A DNA stretch of 64,000 nt. Origin: Ustulina deusta (Eukaryota > Ascomycota > Sordariomycetes > Xylariales > Xylariaceae). The stretch covers positions 682,001 to 746,000 of the forward strand of contig JAJNNX010000018.1 of NCBI GenBank assembly GCA_023159155.1, written 5' to 3'. Below the pieces are notes generated by a model. The model did not search any database, was not told the origin of the DNA, and saw only the letters and a list, made by a program, of their open reading frames with translations. Of this stretch, positions 36,306 to 47,291 are shown one piece after another (within the stretch, counting starts at the first letter, position 1; each line of letters begins with the position of its first letter). A program made the position numbers and the translations under genes.

Positions 36306-37432
36306 TTAGGCAGCAGCACCACTGATGAAGAACCATTTGTCGATTGAGCTGTCAATCGGCTCAGGCGCCAGGTTCTGGTTGGGGGGAAGAGGGGGCAGCT
36401 GGTCGGGAGTGACACGGCTGGCGGAGTGGGCGACGGTCAAGTTGGTGCTATAGGAGTTGTCAGTATGTATAATTGGTGTGGTAAATTAGGACACGTACGT
36501 TGAGATACCACCTGACTTGGTTTTGCCAGTGATGAGCTTCTCCCAGGCCTCGGCACATTCGTGGATGACATCCATAGCGTACCTATAAGCCGCGTCAGTT
36601 GAGCATTGGTGGAGCCCGGGGGTCATTTCAAACATACGCCTTGTTCTTACATTCGCCGGTGAAGGCGAATTGGTTCTCGGGCTTTCCATCGGGGATCTTG
36701 TAGATACGGAACCACTCGTTGGTAGCGCGGAGAAGGCCAGGGAGGTGGCGCTCGACATCCTCAACGTCGTTGAGCTTGGCAGCCAAAGGATCCTTGATGT
36801 CAACAACAATGACCTTCCAGTCAGTCTCCTCCTCATCGAGCAGAGCCATGACACCGAGGACCTTGACCTGCTTGACCTGACCGGTGTAGCCGACGAGCTC
36901 ACCAATCTCACAGACATCGAGCGGGTCGTTATCGCCCTTAGCCTTGGTCTCCGGGTGAATAGCGTTCGGGTCCTCCCAGGTCTACGGGAGAGCGGGCTAC
37001 GTTAGTGTATATGTCATGACAACCGGGCGAGCGGAACAGGCGGCTAAGCCCAACTTCACACTTACCTGGGGGAAGGCGCCGTAATTCCATAGATAACCCT
37101 TGTGGGGGAAACAGTTGCGGACAAATCGAAGCTTGCCCTTCTTGATATCCTGCTTGATGGGGTTGAGGAGCTCGTCCTTGGAAATCTGAAGGTAACGGAA
37201 GAGTTAGCAGTGGTGTGGAGTCAACGATGATGGGTAGGTATGAAAATACCTCGAGCTTAGCATTGGTCCATCTTGGGATCTCAACGATCATGTTGAGAAT
37301 GGTCTGCTCCTGGTTGACGTAGAGGGGGATGTCGTGGAAGGGCGAGACGGGAACACCATCTTTCTCGATGTAGACACGGTGCTCCAAGGTGTTGGGCGCA
37401 GCAACCTTGCGAAGGCCGTAGGGAGAGGCCAT
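36306..37432 (-). CDS. ipp1: Inorganic pyrophosphatase (family I)
   Basis: Five exons (37432..37250, 37185..37066, 36981..36638, 36582..36499, 36447..36306) give 290 residues from ATG 37432, the usual fungal length. Recognisable blocks are [54 protein letters not shown], then the metal-binding [12 protein letters not shown], and [37 protein letters not shown], and ECKNKAYAMDVI near the C-terminus. The signature D(S/N)DPLDV aspartates are intact. The enzyme hydrolyses PPi to phosphate in the cytosol and is essential for driving biosynthetic reactions. The same reading frame stays open upstream for 176 codons to another ATG at 37960 (see separate entry), so a longer mitochondrial form of 466 residues is possible. 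Confidence 0.95.
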
Positions 37433-37960
37433 TTTGGAAGTGTGGTCCGGCACAGATGTATGGGGGGTTGGGTTGAGAGACGACGAAGGTGAGCTCGAGA
37501 AGTGTCGAGCAAGCTGGGCTGAGCGTTGGGATGCTATGGTGGCGACGGGCGTTGAGGGCCCAGCGTATGATGATGACAGTGAGGGAGAGGGAAGGGTGCG
37601 AGATGAGGGGAGGATTTCTGCAGGTTGCGTATGCAATGAATTAAATTTACGAGTTAAGCAGGGTCCTGGAGCAGTAACAGTGACAGTAGCGCAGATGCTA
37701 TCGGCGGTCGAGGAGGGGGAGGGGCGGTGCGATAGGGAGGGAGGGGGAGGGGTTGTGCTGTTCCTGACTGTCCTACAGGGTCCCGCCAGCAAACGGTGTG
37801 CAAGCGTGTGATTGGCCCGCTGGCCGAAACGTATTACTAGTCGCGCAGTCGGCAAGATTAGTGGGCGAGCTTGCGGCTGAAGTCGGTTGGTTGGTTGTTT
37901 CGCAAGGGCGGAAGCTGGCCTCTGCAGAATCTGCTCGATCGTTCGCCACGATGCTGACAT
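37433..37960 (-). CDS. in-frame N-terminal extension of ipp1 (putative mitochondrial presequence)
   Basis: From ATG 37960 the ipp1 frame is open without a stop for 176 codons to ATG 37432. The first 70 residues ([55 protein letters not shown]) are Arg/Ala/Leu/Ser-rich with almost no acidic residues, as in a mitochondrial targeting sequence; a further Ser/Pro/Thr-rich stretch and [13 protein letters not shown] follow. Yeast has a separate mitochondrial pyrophosphatase (Ppa2); a single gene with two starts could serve both compartments. Whether transcription begins upstream of 37960 is unknown; the extension could instead be a 5' UTR open by chance. Confidence 0.45.
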
Positions 37961-39713
37961 TGCCTACCTATCTATAAGACGGGGAGCGATACCAATATAC
38001 AAGAAGATGGGGCAGATGGGGAATACCAATATTAAACTAACTTCAAGTCCGCTCCAAGGCAAATAACGATGCGAGGAAGAACAGATGTACAAAGTCTGCT
38101 GACAGGTCTTGTCAACCCTGATACTTGGTTAGACTACTAGTTGCACAGCAGATCCATGTTTTATCGGAGTGCGAAATACAAGGTACCGGTACCCCTATAA
38201 GTACCGAAGAAGCATTTCAGCCCCACCACCAAATCTGTGTAGCTCGAGGTACCTTCCAATAACCGCGGACGGTATTTCAGCCACATCCGGAGCTGTCTAA
38301 GTATCTGCCGTGACGCTGGGAGTTCTAATTTGTCAACAAGCGCCTTGGTGAATCTGATGACGGTACAATAAACACAAATATGTTACCATCTGACAGATTG
38401 TATCACTGCTCAAACCCAACTATTTAAGCATAAGACCTCTCTTCAGCCCCTGAGAGCGGGATCAAGAAACCCATCTAAAACCTGTGCATGAACTCTTCAA
38501 TGTAGACTTCCTCCTTTCATCTTGTCGAACTATCGATCTACCTACCTAAATAGTCTCTTGTTTGATAACATTTGGTATGCTAGTATTGTTGTACTCTATG
38601 CTCGAACCGCTACGTGTGATTAGCAAAACCCGACGGATTTTCGCCAACTCTTCGCTACCCTAAATGTTAACACAGCCAAGCAAAAACGTAAGAAGAAAGG
38701 GGCATTTAGCCCCTTTTATACTCCCTACATATGCTGACATCTGCTTGCCTATATCGAGTCTTCCTTATTTCATTGCTACTGCCACAATTACAGCTAGCTA
38801 TATTGCTTGACCATCTATGGTCGGCTCTATAATGCACCTACATAGTTCGAACACGCAGAAGAAACTAAATACATTGTTATTGTTCTGAGATGTGGCACAT
38901 GTGCCTTTATCGAAGAGATGACATTGCGAAGCACGTCGCCTTGTATGGGTAGTATGTATTTAATCGCGTCTATTCTAACCCAGCCAGACCTGCATACGTA
39001 CAAGAAGACAGAGAGACCCCGAGTCGGGGGCGGGAATCTTATAGATGCGCAACCTCAAAAGGCTCAAGTCATAGATCTCAACCTCATCGCCGTCAAGCGG
39101 ACCTAGGAGACCGTGAGGGACATACTATGCGTCCTAGTTCGACTTCCGACTTCGAATGAGAGCGACGGTGGCGTTCTAAGAGATATTGGGACTCGTTACG
39201 GGCCCTAAATGGTAGGTGACGCAGGTTCTGGATAGAATGGATGGCTGTACACCACACATTTCGTGTACTCTGGCCGATGACGCGCCCCTCGGGGATGACC
39301 AGCTCTCCAACGCTGAGACATGGTGTGTTTTCCCCCTCATCAGGACTGTCGAAACCATCGCGTTATTCCCGTAAGAACCCCCTTCCTCCTCAAGATCCAA
39401 ACGTTGATGTCTATGGGAAAACGTCGCGGTTATCTCGACCGCCGATAGAAAGCTCCGTATTCCCCAGAGATACGTTGTTAGCCGGGAGGGCTGGCTTCGA
39501 GCTAGAGAGTCGCCGATTCTCGACTGGGAGTATGATAATCTACAGCGGATGAAACTTGTGCTGCCTTAGTACATAGGCGAGACAGTTAGCCATATTAAAC
39601 TCGAGTATATATGAATAATACCTCATGTTCTAGAAAATACGTTATTAGTGATTATTACAACCTCGAATGAGCTCATCCTGACAATTATTCATCTATCCTG
39701 TGAAGAGGTTTGT

Positions 39714-40008
39714 TCATCGGTGAATAAAATACACTTCAAAGATTTCTCTGAACCACGAGGCAGATCTTGAGCAACTAGATCGGCACTGGTCTTTTCCGTG
39801 CCTCGTTCCCCTCCCTCTCTTTTCGGACCTGTTAGGACTTATTAGACTTAGCAGCTGGCGATAGGAAAGTCTCTCCGGTTTGAAATAGAAAATCATGATG
39901 CTTTGAGTCCGTATATCGCATAATATATTCCGAGGTCCAGCATCAAGATGGAGGATGCGTAACGGGTGTAAGTTCGTATAAGCCAATATAACAGCATGAA
40001 GGGCAGAT
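39714..40008 (-). pseudogene. decayed protein-kinase-like fragment
   Basis: The minus frame reads ALHAVILAYTNLHPLRILHL, DAGPRNILCD, TQSIMIFYFKPERLSY and SLISPNRSEKRGRG before a stop at 39714. This resembles the catalytic loop (HxDxxxxNIL), the following beta-strand pair and the SPNRKRK tail of fungal kinase-like proteins, in which one expects a DFERA motif; here it is YFKP, so the metal-binding aspartate is lost. The sequence after SPNRSEKR continues more naturally in a different frame, which suggests a frameshift. No upstream kinase N-lobe is found. Assignment rests on motif likeness only. Confidence 0.4.
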
Positions 40009-40278
40009 AAATTCTAATCAGCTAATAGGCTTAAGCTTGTGATCTTTAATGATAAGACATGCTAAATCCATCGGTCCATGATGGGAGTGCTTCAGGGTAC
40101 TACTGTTGGTTATAAAATTTTTAATCCCGTATCTTTTCTTTTTAATGGCTTTGAATCTCCCCTGATCTCCTTATACCTGGCCCTTCTCTCAATGTCGAAT
40201 TCGTAATGAGCTAGAGGATGGTTTACTCGGGCGACTAGGTTAATTTGTAGAGAGGAGGGGGGGCGGCGCTCTGGCGAT

Positions 40279-40311
40279 TGGGGTTTGGGGTTTGGGGTTT
40301 GGTTAGGGCGG
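40279..40311 (+). repeat. G-rich telomere-like tract, G-quadruplex candidate
   Basis: Three GGGGTTT units are followed by GGTTAGGGCGG. Four or more G-runs are spaced by three to four bases, which fits the G-quadruplex pattern, and the GGTTAGGG end equals a telomeric (TTAGGG) unit. Another G-run (GGGGGGGCGGCG) lies just upstream at about 40257-40268. Confidence 0.6.
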
Positions 40312-40362
40312 TTTGCATTCAGAGCATGTTCGAATCAGCGATCGTTTAAAGCCCTTGCATCG

Positions 40363-40621
40363 CTAGCTCTTGTATTCAAACGCTTTCCACTTCTTGCGAG
40401 ATGTTGTCGAAGATGATGTCCCTCCTAAACTGAGTCTCGACCTTAGGGGAAGATCTTTACACACTTCGTCGAACAGCTTCCGGGTCGCATTTTTAATAGT
40501 ATCGCGCTCAAAATCACGGGCCGGCCGCACTGATGGGGTAGAGCATCTGGTTGGTTTGGGGACGGATGGTTCCAAAAGGCTTCTAGAAAAGAGCCCTGCA
40601 GCAAGTCGAACATGCTGAAAT
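40363..40621 (-). other. orphan exon-like open frame
   Basis: Downstream of an acceptor-like TTTCAG (40627-40622 on the minus strand) the frame reads HVRLAAGLFSRSLLEPSVPK, then PSVRPARDFERDTIKNATRK and LFDEVCKDLPLRSRL, ending SRKKWKAFEYKS. The charged helix and basic C-terminus look like a real terminal exon, but I could not find the preceding exons in the following 1.4 kb of the minus strand, so it may be a remnant. Family unknown. Confidence 0.3.
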
Positions 40622-42619
40622 CGAGGCTGGATTGGCGGGATATCAAGTCACCAGATTCCGCACCGATGGGTAAATCTTTATGGATGAAGCCCAATCGATC
40701 AATTGCATTGCGGATCAAAGAGTATCCATATCTATCTCACTTAACCTACGTGCGATTTTGATCGAATCATTCGGTCTTGTCAACTAGCATACACGAGAGA
40801 GTACCAGGTCGCACCACATTTCCTAACGACGACAACGCATCGCTTCTCCGATTCGAGCGAAATGAGGGGATTTTAGTCGGTCCTGTCACAGCCCAGCATT
40901 TAGTTCTTGATGATGCGTGCACAGCAGCATATCTAGATATCTAATCAACTCCTTGCACGCTTGGTTCGTTCAACGACTTACGTAACAAAATGTCATCACA
41001 GCCCGCCGCTGAATGGATAATATCCTAGATCAGCAGAAAGGCCATATTGGAAAGGACCAATGGACAGTTGGAAGACGAAACTTGGTCAGACACACACGCC
41101 TCCTCTTTGCGCTATACCATTCAGCCAACGACTTAACTCTGAAGATGCATACGCATCAAGCGATGGGAAGCGCCATCGTGCCAGACTAATGACCTTGGGG
41201 AGCCCAGCTTGTACCTGAATGTTCCGTATCATAGGCTAGTAGCCTGAGTTGGATTGATATCAAAACCGAGAGGAGACCTCTGATGTGTGTCGGAGGCGAT
41301 GAGCTCTATGTTCGGTCAGGCTGCGTAGTCGTTGAATGTCAATGCCTTTAGCCGAACTGCCGGTATCAGGCTCCAGTGTGCCTAGGGAAATGAGGGTGGT
41401 AGGGAACGAGATATCCTGATAGTGTTTCCAAATCCTACCGATTTGGCGATCCACTCCCCGAGCCCCTTGAGTGCGCTCGAACATGAGTATAAATTGGTAA
41501 GTGCTTCAACTAAAAGTTGCCGACTGCGCTACAAGGATCATTCAGCCCTTCAGCCCAGTTGTACATTCATGAGCTTCGCATCGTGCGCAGCCCCTCCCGG
41601 CCGTGTCAATGACGTGCGTTGCCTGCTATCTAGTTGTCAGCCCCCAAGTCAAGTTTTGGAACGAGCTAGTGGTTGTCAGAAACAGAGAGCGTCGCGGGCG
41701 CTCCTATTAGTTAGCTGCTACTTCGAAATTGAAGGCTAGCTGATATTTGTCGCCAAGAGCGATCGCTAGCCACCACGATGCGGTAAACTCCCTACCATGA
41801 ATAGAGGTCGACATTGGAGATAGAAAGGGGAAGAAGTAGAAAGCGAGAACTTGCTACGCAGGCGCTGCTTTATAGCTGTGGTCGCGGCCTGCTTCCGACT
41901 AGAAACAATATCAATACCACTCGAACAAAGATCTACGATTCACTGGGAGCACGACTAGCAATATACCGAGTAGACGTTGGCACCCTGGAGATTTGAAGGG
42001 GTAAAGAGAGGCACTGCAAACCTACGCTTTGGTAGCACACAAACCTATATTTACAGTACACGGGATGAAAGTATGAAATATGAAGAGAGAAAATGGGAAC
42101 ACAGGGAAAGATGAAGTGGCACACGGCGTGGTAAATATAGGTTGGAGCGTCGTGCCATCGATGGTACAGAAAGTGGGTCTCGGTGAAGCACTGGACGATT
42201 AGGCGTCGAACATAATGAGATGGCCCGGTGCAGGGCGACTGAGCAGTGTGTCAACAATACAACCGAAAGCCGGAATCCAGATGGACAAAACCAGGCAAAC
42301 CAGGCAAACCTGAGGGTGCTTATCTGTATAGTTGACTTGAATACTTCGTGTACATAATTAGATGTGTTGGCAGAAGCAAGCTGCAGGCGGCCTTGGCAGA
42401 TGGCCATGCACGTACCTACACTACACTAGATACATCCCATGTCCAGACGTTCGCAGCTTAAGCCGATTTCCTAATCCGTCAGCGACTAGCAAGAGCTTCT
42501 TAACCAGGGGTTTCACAGCGAGTTGCAGGCTTTCTACAGAACGAACGGCATCATTACGCTCGCATCGTGAATATAAAAGCTTCCTGCGCCGTCGACGTCG
42601 ATCTTTCTGCCGCTCTGGG

Positions 42620-42898
42620 AAAATGGCCCCCAAATTGAAGCATCAGCAAGAACTCCGAGTCGATGGCCGTCACATGATCCAGGGAAGAGGTTCGCTCATG
42701 TACGACATTCCTCCAACTGCGCATTGGGAGAGCTGTCGATTTTCGGTCAGGCAAGGGTTTCTCATTCGTCAATGGAACAGTCTTGGCCGGGGTGCGCGAC
42801 CAATCAGCGTCAACCTCGCCAGTAACCTGTACTGGCTACTCGCAGGAGCACGACAAGTGGTCGTTCTCGAGCGACTTTCATGTCTCAGGCTTCATTGA
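42620..42898 (+). other. unassigned 92-codon open frame upstream of the Zn2Cys6 gene
   Basis: Starts with ATG at 42620 (MAPKLKHQQELRVDGRHMI) and ends 172 bp before the Zn2Cys6 ATG. A second frame at 42783-43073 overlaps it. It could be a small gene, an upstream exon or a chance frame in a leader; no family is recognised. Confidence 0.2.
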
Positions 42899-43069
42899 GA
42901 CTTCACAATTTGTGACTCTGGACTCAAGTTCACTTATCGTAAATTCCCCCCCACAGGTACCAAGCAGCCAAAGTACCCGCTGGTCCTCGCTGATTCGTGT
43001 TGCGTGTTCGTCTGACAAGGAACGGTACGGTACTTCTCTTAGCCGACTTACACGGCCCACGCAGGCATC

Positions 43070-44979
43070 ATGACCCCGACCCCCCAGCTATCCCAGCTCG
43101 TCTCCCAGGTACCTGGGTTCATAAACGAGCATTCCAAGAGGAGACGTGACACCCCGACCCTTGACCTTTCCCAATATTTTGACTTTTCCGCTTTCTACGA
43201 AGGGAACGAGCCACCCAGCCCCGGAACTCGGAGCAGGTCGGTGGCCTCGTCCGACCCGGGGCTCACGTCCGGCCCGTCCGAGGAGGACGGTGCGCCCTCG
43301 CCCGGTCCTACCTTTGACCCTTACCACAAGGAGGCCATTAAACAGATAAAGCAACAGGATGATCGTTTTACCGTCCCGGAACGAGAGATTCGACCCAAAG
43401 GCGGGTTGCCGTACCCTTCCAAGATCCATCTTGACAATGTGCCAAGTCCTACTGGGTCAAGCTCATCCGGTAGCAATGTCATGATTCGCTCCAACCCAGG
43501 GTCGCCAACCATGTTATTCGAGACTGCAGTTGAGGAAAACCATCCACTCAACCGTGGCAGGCGAACTAAACCCTTGACAAACCCCGAGAAAGTTGCCGTA
43601 ATGCGGAAGCTCGGCGCCTGTTACCGTTGCAAAGCACGCAAAGTAACAGTAGGTAGATGAAATACCATCGGTAATGCCAGTGCTGACACTCTATGCAGTG
43701 CGATGAAGGGGCCCCTTGCTCTGGCTGCACTAGGGATGCAGGCAAAATCCAGCATACGGACTGCGACGATCTAGCCGAGCAGATCTGTTTTCGTCAACAG
43801 CCAACAACTGTGTTCATTGAGATTAACAAAATCAGCTGTAAGCCATTCCGTGAATCCTCTTGTCATAGATGGTGAATATATTCAAGGTCCTAATGCCCCT
43901 TAGGTGCCGAAATGCCGCCTCGAGGGAAGGCATCGGGAGCCACGTACAACTTTTCCGTCTTTTTCAACTCGCGTCAGCTGCATCCGCAATTAAAGATTCC
44001 AGTCTCAAAGATCGAACACGAAATATATGACGGATCTTCACATTGTTTTGGAATGCGAGGTACAAAATATCAGCTAAACGTGGAGAATTTCTCATTAGAT
44101 GAGAACGCGCTGATCCACTGGGCGTCGTCGCAAATGGCATCGGAGGATGATGGTTTCCAATCCGCTTTGGACCACCTTGTTCTATCTTGCATGGACTATG
44201 GCCAGCTGGATATCTTGCCACATGTTAGCACAGGCCTGACTATTTCGTGACGGCTACCACTAACTCTTGCGCAGTCTGATCTCCTGAAGAAAGTCCACAA
44301 ACTCAGGTGCTTATATAAGATATGGAGACATCCCAGTTTTGTCTATCAGGATGAATCTAGCAACGGTCACAAGCAGCTTCCCTATGAGATCCATCGACTT
44401 CTCAAGGCAATGGCCGCAAAATTGATAAAGGGGATTGAAAATGATGTCTTGAGTGAATTGGCAGGAAGACGACCAAAGTCAGCAGCAGACCGATTGCCCT
44501 TGTGGGCATGCATGATGCAAGTCGTTCTTCTCTACCATGATTTGATCACCATCGTGAGCTCCCAAGGTAGGTGTCAAACATCTGTGGGCTACCTCGACGT
44601 GTCTGGCTAATATTGGGCGAAGAACCATGGATCCACAAAAACCTACAGCGAAGAGCTGAATGCTTGATGAATTACGCCGTGGTGATGTGTGATTTGCATT
44701 TCGGGAAGAAGAAGCCCACCCCAGCAAGCGAATACGGAGCACACTTAGCAAGTTGCTTCGAAAAAGTTGAGTGCCTGCAAATGAAATTCTGTAAGTTGAA
44801 TTAGCCATTTATAACTTGTACTCAGTTTGAGACCCTGTTTTCTGACCAGATGACTAGTTGCAGAAGTTCGGCAGCGAAATCGACCATCCGACAAAGTATT
44901 AATCGCCCTATTAGCCAAGTACCAGAAATGCTCAACGCGGTCTAGGATGCCGCCGCCGCAAAAACGGTTAAGAAAATAA
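43070..44979 (+). CDS. Zn2Cys6 zinc-cluster protein (cluster in mid-protein)
   Basis: Six exons (43070..43648, 43699..43837, 43904..44223, 44275..44566, 44623..44790, 44858..44979) give 539 residues. After a Ser/Pro-rich N-terminus (about 180 residues) a zinc cluster reads GACYRCKARKVT, then CDEGAPCSGC and TDC, with spacing C-x2-C-x6-C-x5-C-x2-C-x11-C; intron 1 falls inside the cluster. The N-terminal block VAVMRKLGACYRCK and the following FIEINKIS are typical of a large group of uncharacterised fungal C6 proteins. The rest is alpha-helical without a named domain; it lacks the classic fungal-specific TF middle homology region as far as I can see. Probable DNA-binding regulator; targets unknown. 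The last three introns are my own splice choices and less certain. Confidence 0.75.
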
Positions 44980-45405
44980 GGCCGATACTTCTACAACTTC
45001 CCTGATAGTTTCTCATCGTATTCTGGATATCTCATTTTGAGATATTACGCGCAGTGCTTGGTCCATGAACAGACACGAGATCAAGGATTGGAGTATAGGA
45101 GTTCGGTCATAGCGGAGATACCCATTTATCGTCTTTTGAGTATGCGTTTGCCTCCGAGTCACGAAGCTATGATCTCGCAGAACGAGCAACACCGAGTATG
45201 AAATACAAATTTCGGGGTGCGAGTACGAATATATAGAGGTGTCGTGGCGCTTCTGTGGTTATTTTATTTTCCTTTTTTTTTTCTTCGGACTCAGCTGTTA
45301 GTAAAACTTCGTTGTAGGACGGAGGTTGCTGTGAACGGCAGGAGCCATGTATATCGATATTGGCGATGGGAGGGCCTTTATACGGGTGCCGTACTCGATG
45401 AAATA
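44980..45405. other. convergent 3' spacer
   Basis: 426 bp between the Zn2Cys6 and Rtg2 3' ends. It holds a T-run at 45274-45283 and nothing else recognisable. Confidence 0.45.
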
Positions 45406-47291
45406 TTATGATTCCATCAATCCCACAAGCACCTCAACTTTGTGACAAGGCTCTTTAGCGCCATATCTTAGTTTCGCAATGTGGTTGAATGAATCAGCGA
45501 TGTGGCCACTCAAAATATGGTACACAGTTGGGGGTAAGGTTACGGTGAGTTGGATTTTGGGTTTAATTTTGCCATTAATGAGCTTTGCGCCAAAACTATG
45601 ACAGTATTAGAAAATATCCAAGTGGAAAAGAGGCGTTGAACTCACCTGACGACATTCTCGAGCTGTTTCTGATTCTCAGGTACCCGGGGACAGAGTTGAA
45701 AAAGTAAGCGTGCAACTTCTCCAATATACTCTGCCCAGAAGACTGCTTCTGGACTCGCCTGCTGAACAAGTTTCTGTAGGCTTATGAACAATTGTTGATC
45801 GGTAGGTCCAAGAGTAGCGCCCCATCTAAAGCAGAGTGTAAGACCAAGTACAGACCGGGCTAAATGGGTAAACCCAGGTACAGTAGGATCACGGGCAAGG
45901 GATTGATGCAGTTGGAATGAGGCATTAGCCTCGCTGGGTTCTCCGCTTCTTGACCAAATCTCGCTGGCGAAAAGTGGCCCAAGCCCTAAAGTGAAGACCG
46001 TTGGAATATTCGAATAATCCACGCTCGAAGGTAGAGCAGACTGTACCGTTTTAACGACGGCGTCCAACGCTACAAGGCATGTAGTGTTGCCGTGATGCAA
46101 AAGCGGTAGAGGACTCGCTTCTCTGATCCTCATAGGAAGTTTCATGAATAATGCGCCTTCCCGATTTCCGCCACTGCAAAAAGTCACCGTATGAATGCGA
46201 GGAATAGCACTAATGAGGGCATCAACAACAGTGGCGATGGCCGGGAATTGCTTTCGTCGTCGCTTTGACATTCCAAAAATCTTGCCCTCGTATTCGGCAT
46301 TCGTTTTCCGCATAGTAGACGTTTGGCAGAAGAAGGATCCCTTGACCGTATAAGCATCTATGGCTGGAATTGGATACGGATGAATAAGGTCGCTGTGCAT
46401 CAAAATACTGCCGTACCCCCTGAAGCCTCCTCCACAGAGATAAATGTCAATGCCACTGCTATTTGGATCGACTTGGGTGTCTCTCAATAGCGGAAACTCT
46501 TGCTGAAGTCTGGAAAATGCACCTTGCATCCCTACTTTCAACTCATCTAGGGTCGCGGTTTTCACTTCAGCGTCATCATTTTCAAGGATATTAATCAGCC
46601 TTGCTGCGCCGAATGGCAGGCTTTTCCCTGTTTGTGCAGCTTGGATTTCATAGTCCCTCACGCCCGAGTTCATATAAGTCATTTGAACAGATCCACCTCC
46701 GAGATCAAGGAATAATCCGTTAACGGTAGCGAATCCACTCCTCGCCCCCATCGCACCAAATAATGTTTCAACCTCAGGCGCCAAAACATGAACACCAAGG
46801 CCGGATTCGGATTGAATTGCATTCAGCATTGATGCTGCGTTGCTTGCTTTCCTCATAGCCTCGGTAGCAAAGACAGAAACATGCTCGGGCGGCACACCAA
46901 ATTCGTTGGCTATCGACTTAAATCGAGCGAGTGTCCGCGAGACACGGGCGATTACATCTGAAGAGAATGTAGGAGAGTCCGTCGAGGGTGATTCGTTGAG
47001 CGCATCAAATAAAGAGATGGCGGCGCGCTCCCGATACAGGCTCTTCAGAAGGCGGGGATAAGGCGGCGACAAGTCTGAGATGGAGAACCGAATCCCATTG
47101 CTATGTTGACGGTGAGTTTCTTTTTCCCATTCATTTCTTTTTTCAAACAAGGGATCTGTGGATACAAAAACAGAGGCCACACACCTTCCCATGTCGACTA
47201 ATGCGTAAAGATGATTGGGGAGATTGGGGTCCCACGGGGGCATTTTCGAGGCAAAGTTGTCAAGTGTTACGATATCAACTACGGACGCCAT
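45406..47291 (-). CDS. rtg2: Retrograde regulation protein Rtg2 (Ppx/GppA family)
   Basis: Two exons (47291..45646 and 45595..45406) with a 50 bp intron give 611 residues. The N-terminal half is a Ppx/GppA ASKHA fold: LYALVDMGRCVASVFVS (phosphate 1), FATEAMRKASNAASML, and GLFLDLGGGSVQMTYM (phosphate 2 with DLGGGS). GKSLPFGAARL and IYLCGGGFRGYGSIL follow. Yeast Rtg2 signals mitochondrial dysfunction to the nucleus by relieving Mks1 inhibition of Rtg1/Rtg3, and is also part of the SLIK complex; it binds ATP. Filamentous fungi lack a clear Rtg1/3 circuit, so the role here may differ, including polyphosphate or ppGpp-like chemistry. The C-terminus from exon 2 (FGAKLINGKIKPKIQLTV, LPPTVYHILSGHI) keeps frame. 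Confidence 0.9.

Larger units (their letters stand above)
37961..43069. other. gene-poor island with coding remnants (5.1 kb)
   Basis: Between the pyrophosphatase and Zn2Cys6 genes. It contains the kinase-like remnant (39714-39986), an orphan exon-like frame (40363-40621), a G-rich telomere-like tract (40279-40311), and an unassigned frame at 42620-42898. AT content rises around 38.4-40.1 kb. I could not assemble any complete gene here. Confidence 0.55.

Noticed and set aside
40320..40345. GTTCGAATC B-box-like word
   Set aside because: The 60 bases upstream are the G-rich tract with no A box or acceptor stem, so it is not a tRNA.
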